From positions 72,066,770-72,130,769 of the forward strand of contig OX465595.1 in the NCBI GenBank assembly GCA_950022295.1: a stretch of 64,000 nucleotides of DNA, given 5' to 3'. The DNA comes from Bromus sterilis. Taxonomy: Eukaryota; Streptophyta; Magnoliopsida; Poales; Poaceae. This document shows, piece by piece, positions 44,721 to 55,368 of the stretch. The notes under the pieces were generated by a model. It was given only the letters and a program-made list of their open reading frames with translations, had not been told where the DNA came from and made no database searches. Each line of letters begins with the position of its first letter. The first letter of the stretch is position 1. Both the position numbers and the translations under genes were made by a program.

Positions 44721-44739
44721 TTGCGCCGTTGCCGGGGAC
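44721..44739 (+). other. Primer binding site of element D (tRNA-Asp type)
   Basis: TTGCGCCGTTGCCGGGGAC, the complement of tRNA-Asp(GUC) 3' end except that one G of TGGCGCC is lost. Ten bases after the LTR. Confidence 0.85.
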
Positions 44740-44839
44740 TCCGAGTGCTAAGATAGGGGAGCTCCACACTACCTTTTACCTTTACTTTTTAGTCTTATTA
44801 GTTTACCTTTCCAGTTTTTGTTTTTGCTTTTGTGTCTTT

Positions 44840-46082
44840 ATGAAAAACCAAAAAAAAATAGTTGCTACCTTTTGCCTTTGTCTTGCTTTGCCTAGTGATT
44901 CTATCCTCACCATGGGTGCCGAACCACCCAAATATGGTAGGATGGACATGTTTGACATGTTTCAATTGGATCGTCTTCGATCAATTTGTGCTCGCGCTAA
45001 AAACCCAGCCGACTTGGTTGAGGGAAAATCATTGGATGAGCATGCTCATTATACGCGGCACCGCCTATCTCAGAAAGGGAAACACTTATGGGATCAAATA
45101 CATGTTTCTTATTACCATGCTAAACTTTTGTGCCACATTTATGATTTTACTTGTTGTTCTAATATAGATCATAAACACCTTCCTTTCCAATGTGAGTTTA
45201 ATGAAAATGATACCTTATCTTCTTATGCTAAAGGTGTTTATGATTACTTTGATGTTGAAAAGATTGAAGAGTTTGTTGCTTTTAAAGGTGCTTATGAGAT
45301 TGCTTCTTTGATTGAATAGTATCACGATACTATTCACCAGTCCGAAAAGTTTGCGGTTCTTGCTTATTGCTTCGAGAATTATACTTCCAATTCTTATATT
45401 GAGGATTTTAAAAACAAAATGTTTGCTGCCCTAGAAGAGGCCAGTGATTTCTTTGAGGAGGAATCCCATGATTCCGAGGACCCAGTTGAAATATCCCTTT
45501 CTGAAGATCTTGCTATATGCTTTGTTGATGGCCATGATGCCACTATGGATGATGCTTACGAAGATGAACTTGCTATAGTTCCTTACGTCAACCATGAATT
45601 TTTTTTCTATTGCACCCACACTTGATTTCCCTATTATCCTTTTGAAATCTCCAACTCCGGAGAATTTTCCTCTTATCAAAGCTCAATGTGATGGGTTGCA
45701 TTTATCTTATGATCCTAAAAACCTTGTTGAAAACAATACACGTGTGCTTGTAGGTCATGAACAATATGATTTATATGATATTTATATTCTTGATGTTGTT
45801 CATGATGCTACTGAAAATTACTTTGAGAGAGGAAAGCTTGGTTGTAGAAACTTTCATATTACAAAAACACCTCTCTTTATGTTGAAAATTTTCAAGTTGT
45901 TCTTGTTCCACCTTCCTATGTTGGTTTCTTTGTGCTTCTTTGATTTATTTTCTTACAAGATGCCTATGCATAGGAAGTGGGTTAGGCTTAAATGTGTTTC
46001 ATATTTGCTTCTTTATGCTCTTTTTTGCTTCAAAATTCTTATTCTTGTGAGAGCATCTTCTATATCCTCTTGCCTAGCTTAA
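44840..46082 (+). pseudogene. Element D accessory protein of unknown function
   Basis: Likely start at ATG 44840 or 44912 (MGAEPPKYGRMDMFDMFQ). About 390-410 codons with two breaks: a TAG at 45317-45319 and a frameshift in a T run at 45599-45606. No gag, protease, RT or integrase motif. It has conserved blocks shared with element F: FQCE(F/Y)NE, EEFVAFKGAYEI, GHDATMDDAY.DELAIVP, APTLDFPIILLKSP, NTRVLVGHEQ, LDVVHD.TENYFERG, and at the end hydrophobic stretches (FKLFLFHLPMLVSLCFFDLF) before MPMHRKWVRLKCVS that could be one or two membrane segments. I do not recognise a family outside retroelements. Confidence 0.72.
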
Positions 46083-48069
46083 AGGCGTAAAAGAAAGCGC
46101 TTGTTGGGAGGCAACCCAAGATGTTTTTTAATTCTATTTTTAGTGGTCTTGATGATTGTTACTACTGTATAAACATCATTGTATCTTTATTTTTAAGCTT
46201 TGTGCCAAGTTATAGCCTCATATGACAAGGAAAGTGAAAGTTGTGGCATGTTGTCCATAAAACAGATTCTGTCCTCGTGACGAAAAAAATCGGATCAAAT
46301 CACCAGTTCATCTTTTTGAGCTGAATTTTGTACACAGCATGCTCTATACAATCGCGGAACTTTCGTATGTTTTGAGTTTTTTGATTTGAGTTGAATAAGT
46401 GCCCAGAAAAATTCTCTACTACCTGTTGTTCTGTTTGTTATAGATTCTGCCACGTTTTCTCTCTCCTTACTTTTGCAATCCTTAAGCTTGCTTTTTCTTT
46501 GCAAAAACCTTTTGGAAATCTTGAAAAATAGTAGCTCTTCAAGGATATCTTTATATCTAGTGGGGGAAAATTATTTTATTAAGGGTACTAACCTCTCTAA
46601 TCAGCTTATGATGAGTTATGTATGAATGGAGTTTTCAAGTGTGCGATGGAAGATGATGAAAGAAGATTCGGGAGTGTCAAGCGCTCAAGCTTGGGGATGC
46701 CCCCATGCTTCCCCAACAAATATTCAAGGAGAGACTCATGCGTCTAAGCTTGGGGATGCCCCCATGCATCCCCTTCTCCATCATCAATCATCAGTTCGTC
46801 CTTCGTCTCACTATATTTTTATCACTTCATGCGTTATGTGCTATGCTTCGAGCGTCTCGATCTTAGGTTTTATTTTTAGTTTATTTTAGCTTTGCTTGCT
46901 GTTCATAACAAGTTAAATCGTACCACCATACCTACCTATCAAGGCATTTCCATAGCCTTTCCGAGATATATTGCCATGCAACTTCCACCTCTTCATGACT
47001 TGATCTTCATGTCATACATGTTCGTGCTACACTGGCAGCGGCATACATTGCTTACATCATGATAGTTACATCTTCTTTATGATTTGAGTACCTTGTAAAG
47101 TGTGAAAGATCTTCTATACCCTCTTGTAAATTAGAGTGTTGCCCTTAAGTGAGGAAAATATCCCAAAGTGGACAAAATAAAAGATCCCAAAGAGGACAAA
47201 TGAGAGTTAAATAGAAAGAGTCATTGAGGCCACAAAAAAAATACAAAAAAAGAGAGAAAGGGGAAACAGTACTATCCTTTTGAAAGATCCACACAAGTAC
47301 TCCCTCTTATCCTTGTACTCCATAGAGATGATCATTCATGCATATAGCTATGTGGGGACCTTCACACTATAGAACTTGGCTTGCATATTCAAAGGATGAG
47401 CCTCCTCAAAAGAGCTCCAGGTCTTCATGAGCGAGCAAGTTAGATGCACCCCCAATAGTTCCATTGGAGAGTTTTTTAGCTCATATGTGCATCCGTTGCA
47501 TGGCAATCCCTACTCCTCACATCATATCTATCATTTGGCCTTCTCGCCTATGATTGTCCTCATTGATGTGAGCCTTTCTCACCCTTTTTGTCTTCCTCCT
47601 CCACAATATTTCTCTCTTTGCCATCCTAAGTTTCAACTCTCGTGCTTACGCTCATCCATTGCATGAGTGCTCAAAATATCGAAAAGTAGTGGATCAAATT
47701 GACTTGTACCTAGCTAGTGGTCTGGGGACGAGTCAAGATAAGATTCCAAAGAAGACCAAGTGTGAAACTTTAGTAGATTGAGTTCTCAACAAAAATACTT
47801 TCTTCTCGTATTCCATATCCTCCTTCTTGCACACAAACACCATTTGGAGACATTCGAGTCACGGACAGCGAGAGCTCTTGCACCTAATGTTCTTTTGTTA
47901 CTTGTTTCAATGCTAATATAGACTCTTGCATGTTATGACTTGAATTGAATTACATCCTTGATTCCTTTACTTTTCAAAGTTCTTATATGGTTGCTAGCAT
48001 GTCACCACAGAAATTATATTTGTTGTCATTTACCTACTCGAGGACGAGCATGAATTAACTTGGGGATGT
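46083..48069 (+). other. 3' untranslated region and polypurine tract of element D
   Basis: Non-coding. Starts with GCGCTTGTTGGGAGGCAACCC, which F also has in degraded form. Near 46688 and 46746 are two copies of AAGCTTGGGGATGCCCCCATGC, whose core AGCTTGGGGATG resembles the real polypurine tract AACTTGGGGATGT directly before the 3' LTR (48057-48069). Compared with F, about 800 bp are missing near 46920. No gene seen. Confidence 0.7.
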
Positions 48070-49691
48070 TGATACGTCCCAAACGTATCGATAATTTCTG
48101 CTCATTCCATGCATGTTTTGTGATATTGCTATGATCTAGATACACTTTCATACACTTTTGATCATATTTGGACTAACCTATTAACTCAGTGCACCCCAGT
48201 GCCAGTTCCTGTTTTCTGCTGTTTTTCTATTTCAGTTTTCCCCCATATTAAAAGTGCTCCAAAAATTCGGGAAAAATCACATAAAAAATTAGCGCAACGG
48301 AGCCTTCCAGAATCACCAAAGTGGGCCCAGAGGGCCAACACCAGGTGTCTAGGCGGCCACCTAGCGCGGACAGGGTCCTGGCCGCGCCAGGGGGGCGCCT
48401 GGACCCCTGGTGGCCCCCCTGGCTGCCCCCTTCGCCTATTTAATCTCCGTCACGGGAAACCTCCGAGGACAGAACCCTATTTCGCAAACTCGCCTCTGTT
48501 CCGCTGCCGCCGCGCTTCCAAGATCGGGAGCACCACCAGGACCCTTCCCGGCACCCTACCGGAGGGAGGATCGACCTCCGGGAGCTTCTCCTCCACCATG
48601 GACGCTCCCTGGATGTGTCGTGAGTAGTATACCTTGGACCATGGGTCCGTGATCAGTAGCTATGTGATGTTCTCCTCCCCTCTTTGTTCTTCATGGTTTA
48701 TACCTCGTGAGCTGCCCTACATGATCGGGGCACTTATGTAATTCTTCTGTTGTTGCTATGCTGAGTTTGATGGGATCTAATGGATTATGAGATTATGTTC
48801 AGATTGTGATAGAGTAATATATTTTGTTTTTATCTCTTATATTTTTATTCCTGAGTAATTCTTGCATGTTCTCCGTTGATTTTATTGCTTTGGACAAGTA
48901 GTAGGTAGTGACTCCAAGAGGTAACGTTATGCTCGATTGTGGGTACATGCCCCCTGATGACACACTTGAGTGATAGAAACATGCGTCTAGGGGATGTGCT
49001 GTGGCCACAAGGGGTTGCAAGGATTGTTTACTTTACGCAAAGTTCTTTTTAATGCAGTTGTCTGTTGCTTTGGGTTTACACTTTGGGTGGGGCTCGCAAC
49101 TTAATACCAGCGAGATGTTCTGGATAGATATCTCAAGGTGGATGATTAGTAGTAGATGCAGATGGATTTCGGTCTACTTATTTTGGCGTACGTCCCATGC
49201 TTATGAGCCTCTTCCTTTCTTTTGTAGCATAGTTAGCATTGCGGTGCGTTTATGATCCTGTCAATTGCCCATCTGTAATTTGTTTACCTCACATAGCAGT
49301 TTTATCATCTTTAGGGAGAGAGACATCACTAGTGAACATCACGGGACCCCGGGTCCATATTATCATCATTGTTTACAAGCCTATTTACTTTTGTGCTTTT
49401 ACTTTCAGTTTCTATCATTATCATTATCCCTTGTGTTTTTATCCTTTGTAAAAAACAAGACCGAAGAGATTGACAACCTCTCGGAACTTCGTTGAGAGCA
49501 AAGTTATTTGTGTCTGTGTGCAGGTCCACGTCAGTTATGCTGCTGGCACCTACTTATCATTATCGGAGTCCTACTGGTCGATCTCAACCTTGGTATCTTC
49601 ACCAAGGGAAACTTGCCTCTACGCTGCATCTCACCTTCCACTTGGAGTAACCAACGAAGGGCGAGAAGCAATTATCCTCTCTCGCGTATCA
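48070..49691 (+). repeat. 3' LTR of element D
   Basis: 1622 bp, TGATACGTCC...CGCGTATCA. A GC-rich stretch (about 48320-48430) is followed by a TATA-like CCTATTTAATC (about 48435-48445), then a leader-like region with an ATG-rich, GC-rich segment to 48640 and an AT-rich end. Confidence 0.92.
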
Positions 49692-49884
49692 ACAGGGCGC
49701 GACCGAGCGAAGCCCGACTGCCGTCGGCGGCGGCGGGGCGCTCGTTGCCTCTCCGTGCCCTCTCTCCATTGCGGACTGATCTGGCGGCGCCGAGGCGTGG
49801 GGCTGCAGTGGGGCTCCTCGGCGTGGTGGCGCGCTGGCGCGGGTCCGCGATGACGCCTTTCTGCAACGGTGATGGCGCGAGGGC
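49692..49884. other. 193-bp GC-rich segment between elements D and F
   Basis: Strikingly GC-rich (CGGCGGCGGCGGGGCG and similar), lying between the end of D's LTR and the start of F's LTR. Not similar to either LTR as far as I can see. No recognisable product in six frames. It may be a remnant of the original, non-retrotransposon DNA or of a captured gene fragment. Confidence 0.5.
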
Positions 49885-51497
49885 TGACGGGTGTAGTCTT
49901 CTCGCCCTTCGTTGGTGAGCCCCAAGTGAAAGGCGTGATGCAGCACAACAGCAAAATTCCCTCGGTAAAGATACCAAGGTTTGTCTCCAGTAGGACTCCA
50001 GAGATGATAAGTAGGTGTCAGCGGCGCAACTGACGCGGACCTGCACACAGACACAGATAACTTTGTTCCCAACGAAGTTCAGAGAGGTTGTTAATCTCTC
50101 CGGTCTTGTTGTTTACAAAGGATAAAATGCAAGGGATAATAATAGCAACTTGAAAGTAAATGCAGAAAAGTAAATATAGCGTGGAAACAATGATAAGGAT
50201 ATGGACAGGGATACGTGATGTTCTCTAGTGATGTCTCTCTTCCAAAAGACGATAAAATTTCTATGCGAGGTAAACAAATTACAGAAAGGCAATTGACAGG
50301 ATTATGAACGCACCGCAATGCTAACTATGCTACAAAAGAAAGGAAGAGATTCAAAAGCACAGGCAGTACGCCAAGGTAAGTAGACCGAAATCCATCTGCA
50401 TCTACCACTAATCATCCACCTTGAGATATCTATCCAGAACATCTCGCCGGTATTAAGTTGCGAGCCCCACCCAAAGTGTAAACCCAAAGCAACAGACAAC
50501 TGCATTAAAAAGAACTCTGCGTAAAGTAAACAATCCTTGTAACCGCGGTTACAAGCACCGTTGTTTTCCCCCTTGTGGCAACAGCACATCCCCTAGACTC
50601 ATGTTTCTGTCACTCAAGCATGTCATCGGGGGGGCATGAACCCACAATCTAGCACAACTCTCCCTCTTGGAGTCACTACCTACTACTTGGCCAAAGCAAT
50701 AAACAGCAACGGAGAACATGCAAGAATTACTTAGGAACAAAAATATAAGAGATAAAAACCAAATATATTACTCTATCACAATCTGAACATAATCTCATAA
50801 TCCATAATATCCTATCAAACTCAACATAGCAATAGCAGAAATATTACAAAGGTGCCTCGATCATGTTGGGCAGCTCACGAGGTCTAAACAATGAAGAGAA
50901 AAGAGGGGAGGAGAACATCACATAGCTACTGATCACAGACCCATGGTCCAAGGAAAACTACTCACGAGACATCCGGGGAGCATCCATGGTGGAGAGGAGA
51001 CTCCCGGAGGTCAATCCTCCCTCCGGCAGGGTGCCGGGAAGAGGTCTTCTGGTGCTCCCGATCTTCGGAAGCGTGGCGGCGGCGGAACAGAGGCGATTTT
51101 GCGGAATAGGGTTCCTCCTCTGGAGTTTCCCCGTGACGGAGAATAAATAGGCGAAGGGGGGCAGCCAGAGGTGGGCCAGGGGCCCCAGGGGTGGGGCCGC
51201 GCCGGGTGGCCGCCTGGGCCCCCCTGGCTCCCCTCTGGCCCCTCCCGGGCTCTTCTCGAAGCTTCCGTCACGTTGATTTTTTATCTGAATTTTCCCGAAT
51301 TTTTCTGGCACTTTTTATATGGGGGAAAACTGAAATAGAAAAACAGCAGAAAACAGGAACTGGCACTGGGGTGCACTGAGTTAATAGGTTAGTCCAAATA
51401 TGATCAAAAGTGTATGAAAGTGTATCTAGATCATAGCAATATCACACAAAACATGCATGGAGCAAGCAGAAATTATAGATACGTTTTGGACGTATCA
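49885..51497 (-). repeat. 3' LTR of element F
   Basis: 1613 bp by this reading, TGACGGG...CGTATCA in plus orientation; the left end is degenerate, so its exact start is uncertain by some tens of bases. Length and content agree with D and E. Minus-strand TATA-like CCTATTTATTC at about 51142-51152. Confidence 0.8.
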
Positions 51498-54360
51498 ACA
51501 TCCCCAAGCTTAATTCCTTCTCGTCCTCGAGTAGGTAAATGATAACAACATAATTTTTGTGGTGACATGCTAGAAACAATATAAGAACTTTGAAAAGTAA
51601 AGCAATCAAGGTTAGATATTCAATTCAAGTCATAACATGAAAGAGTCTATATTAACATTGAAACAAGTAACAAAAGAACAAAAGGTGCAAGAGCTCTCGC
51701 TGTCCGTGACTCGAATGTCTCCAAATGGTGTTTGCGTGCAAGAAAGGGGATAGGGAATACGAGAAAAAAGTATTTTTGTGTTGAGAACTCAATCTACTAA
51801 AGTTTCACACTTGGTCTTCTTTGGAATCTTATCGTGACTCGTCCCCAGACCACTAGCCAGGTACAAGTCAATTTGATCCACTCCTTTTTGATATTTCGAG
51901 CACTCATGCAATGGATGAGCGTAAGCACGAGAGTTGACACTTAGGATGGCAAAGACAGAAATATGGTGGAGGAGGAAGACAAAAAAGATGAGAAAGGCTC
52001 ACATCAATGAGGACAATCATAGGCAAGAGATGCCAAATGATAGATATGATGTGAGGAGTAGGGATTGCCATGCAACGGATGCACATACGAGCTAAGAAGC
52101 TCTCCAATGGAGCTAGTGGGGGTGCATCTAACTTGCTCGCTCATGAAGACCTAGAGCTCGTTTGAGGAGGCTCATCCTTGGAATATGCAAGCCAAGTTCT
52201 GTAGTGTGAAGGTCCCAGATAGCTATATGCATGAAGATCATCTCTATGGAGTACAAGGATATAAAGGGAGTACTAGTGTGGATCTCTCAAAAGGATAGTA
52301 GTGTTGCCCCTTTCTCTCTTTTTATTTCTTTTTCTCTTTTTTCTAGTTTTTTGTATTTTTTGGTGGCCTCAATGGCTCTTTCTATTTAACTCTCATTTGT
52401 CCTCTTTGGGATCTTTTATTGTGTCCACTTTGGGATCTTTTCCTCACTTAAGGGCAACACTCTATTTTACAAGAAGGTAAAGTAAATCTTCACACTTTAC
52501 AAGGTACTCAAAATCATAAAGAAGATGTAACTATCATGATGTATGCAATGTATGCCGCTGCCAGTGTAGCAGGAACATGTATGACATGAAGGTCAAGTCA
52601 TGAAAAGGTGGATGTTGCATGGCAATGTAACTCGGAAAGGCTATGCAAATGCCTTGATAGGTAGGTATGGTGGCTGTTTTGAGGGAAGATATAAGGAGGC
52701 TTATGATGACAGAGCGTATCATGCCAAGGGTTTGGAAGTACCGGCGAAGGTGGACACCAACTCTCGGAGTGAGAAGAAGGCAATGCACGGCACGGGAAAG
52801 GCTAGCAAAATATGGGAAGGTGGAAGTGTCAACTCTCAATACTTACATTAGTCCGAAGAACTCATGCACTTATTATCAGTAACTCTCAATCTAATGAGGA
52901 GGTTCACAAAGAGACAAGTACCCCGAGGAGGAGTGTATGGGGGTTTGGTTATCCTTGCGCATCCTCGACTCATGGTACGTGAGTGTACTCTAATATTCGA
53001 CTCCTCAGAAGAGTAGTGATCCATCTAGTAGCTAGAGTTCTCAACTAGTTTTGTAGGTTTTGAAAATAAACACGGATTGCCCAAAATATGACACCTATCA
53101 CTAATAGGAAAGAGCTCTTGACACCGAAAGTTCAAACATTACTCACATCAATGCCTCAAAACTATTGCAAGCTACTACTAAAATTAAATAGCAACCTCAA
53201 TTACCTACTTTCAAGACAAGACACAACTCAGTGCAACAACCAACTCTCTTAACAAGATAAACATGAAAAATAAAGAGAGTTCCAGCAACAAACTAAAACA
53301 AAATCCAAGGATCTTGCTAAAGACAAACTAAAACTAAGACTAAACATGGCAGTAGCTATGAAAAGATAACGAACACACAACAGCAAGAAGATAGGCAGGA
53401 AAAATCCTATGATGTGTTCTAAATTTTGAAAGTGGAGCATGTTTCTCTCCCACAAAAAGTAAGAAAGGATCTAACTTGTTATGAACAGCAAGCAAAGCTA
53501 AAAAAACTAAAAACAAAACCTAAGAGCGAGACGCTCCAAGCATAGCACATAACGCATGAAGTGATAAAAATATAGTGAGACGAAGGACAAACTGATGATT
53601 GTGTATGGAGAAGGGGATGCACGGGGGAATCCCCAAGCTTAGACGCTTGAGTCTCCTTGAATATTTATCGGGGATGCATGGGGGCATCCCCAAGCTTGAG
53701 CGCTTGACACTCCTGGATCTTCTTTCATCATCTTCCATCGCACACTTGAAAACTCCCTTCATACATAACTCATCATAAGCTGATTAGAGAGGTTAGTACC
53801 CTTAATAATATAATTTTTACCCACTGGATATAAATATATTCTTGAATAGCTACTGTTTCTCAAGATTGCCAAAAAGTTTTTTGCAAAGAAAAAGCAAGCT
53901 TAAGGTTTCCAAAAGTTAGGAGAGACAAAACGTGGCAGAATCTGTGAAAAACAGAACAACAGGTAGTAAATAATTTTTTAGGGGCACTTCTGCAACTCAA
54001 ATAAAAAAACTCAGAACATACGGAAGTTTCGTAATTGTATAGAGCATACTGTGTAAAAATTTCAGCTCAAAAAGATGAACTGGGATTTTCTGGAATTTTT
54101 CTGGTCACGAGGACAGAATCTGTTTTCTGGACAGCATGTCACAACTTTTACTTCCCTTGCCGTAAGAGGCTATAACTTGGCACAAAGCTGAAAAATAAAG
54201 ATACAATGATGTTGCTACAGAAGTAACAAACATCAAGAAACAACAAAAAGAAAAAAGAAAAACCTAAATTCGTTGCGGGCTGCCTCCCGAAAGCGCTTCT
54301 TTAGAGCCATTAGCTAGGCTTAAAGATTAGAAAAGATGCTCTCACAAGAGAATGGGAATT
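51498..54360 (-). other. 3' untranslated region of element F
   Basis: Non-coding. The minus strand ends with AAGCTTGGGGATGT right before the LTR (polypurine tract), and the motif recurs at about 53630-53640 and 53680-53692. Roughly 52680-53470 has no counterpart in D: either an insertion here or, more likely, a deletion in D. Short ORFs there show nothing recognisable. Confidence 0.68.
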
Positions 54361-55368
54361 TTAGCAAAAGAGAGCATCAAGAAGAAAATTTGAAACACAT
54401 TTAAGCCTAACCCACTTCCTATGCATAGGCATCTTGTAAGAAAAGAAATCAAAGAAGCACAAAGTGACATGCATAGGAAGGTGGAACAAGAACAACTTCG
54501 AAAGTTTCAGTTTAGAGAGAGGTGTTTTTGTTGCATGGAAGTTTCTATAACCAAACTTTCCTCTCTCAAAGTAATTTTCAGTAGTATCATGAACAACATC
54601 AAGAATATAACTATCACATAAATCATGTTGTTCATGACCTACAAGCACACGTGTATAGTTTTCAACATGGTTTTTAGGAACATAAGATAAATGCATCCCA
54701 ACACATTGAGCCTCAATAAAAGCATAGTTCTCCGGAATATGAATTGGAGATTTCAAAAGGATAATAGGAAAATCAAGTGTGGGTGCAATAGCAAAAATTT
54801 CATGCTTAACATGAGGAACTATAGCAAGTTCATCTCCGTAAGCATCATCCATAGTGGCATCACGACCATAAGCATAGAAGGCATCAACTTCATCAAAAAG
54901 GGATATTTCAAAAGAATCCATAGGATCGTAATACTCATATAAGGTAAGAGTCAAAGAGTTACTCTCATTAGAAGGTAGAAATGGATGGCTCCATTCTTCC
55001 TCCTTTTGTTCGTCACTCTCCTCCTCTTCTTCATCCAAAGAGCTTTCCGGTTCAGTAATTTCTTCTTCTATAGAGTCCTGCAAAACATTAGTCTCTTCCT
55101 TTTGGGGAGAGATTCTCTCAAGATGACCAGTAATATAATAATTTTCCAAACAATAGTTAAGTATAGCAAGACTCTCAGATTTTTAAGGGGCTTCATCAAC
55201 ATTTTCAAGAAAATAAGTAATTTCATAGGCACCCTTAAAAGCAACAAATTCTTCTATTTGTTCTGCATCATAAAAATCATAATTTCCCTTAGCATAAGAA
55301 GCTAAGGTTTCATCCTCATTGTACTCACATTGGAAAAAAGGTGTTTGTGCCTCATAAAGGAACAAGAT
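54361..55368 (-). pseudogene. Element F accessory protein of unknown function, 5' end missing
   Basis: Homologue of the D protein. Two segments in one frame, 55183-55365 and 54361-55149, separated by a TAA at 55183-55185. Shared blocks: EEFVAFKGAYEI, RDATMDDAYGDELAIVP, APTLDFPIILLKSP, TRVLVGHEQHDL, LDVVHDTTENYFERG and MPMHRKWVRLKCVS. Here the middle is strongly acidic (SSLDEEEEESDEQKEEEW). The frame lacks the frameshift seen in D. It ends slightly earlier than D because of a small deletion. Element G begins at 55369 inside the gene. Confidence 0.74.

Larger units (their letters stand above)
44101..49691 (+). mobile_element. Element D: non-autonomous Athila-like element with its own ORF
   Basis: Plus strand: 5' LTR remnant (44101-44710), tRNA-Asp type PBS, one protein-coding region (44840-46082) that is neither gag nor pol, a 2-kb 3' region with polypurine-like repeats, and a complete 3' LTR (48070-49691). 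The first ~1 kb of the 5' LTR is missing because element B is inserted there. The LTR family is that of E and F. Confidence 0.87.
49885..55368 (-). mobile_element. Element F: non-autonomous Athila-like element, sister of D, cut by element G
   Basis: Minus strand: from right to left the accessory ORF, a long 3' region, polypurine tract and 3' LTR (49885-51497). The same organisation as D in mirror orientation. Its 5' part lies beyond element G, outside the window. Confidence 0.85.
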
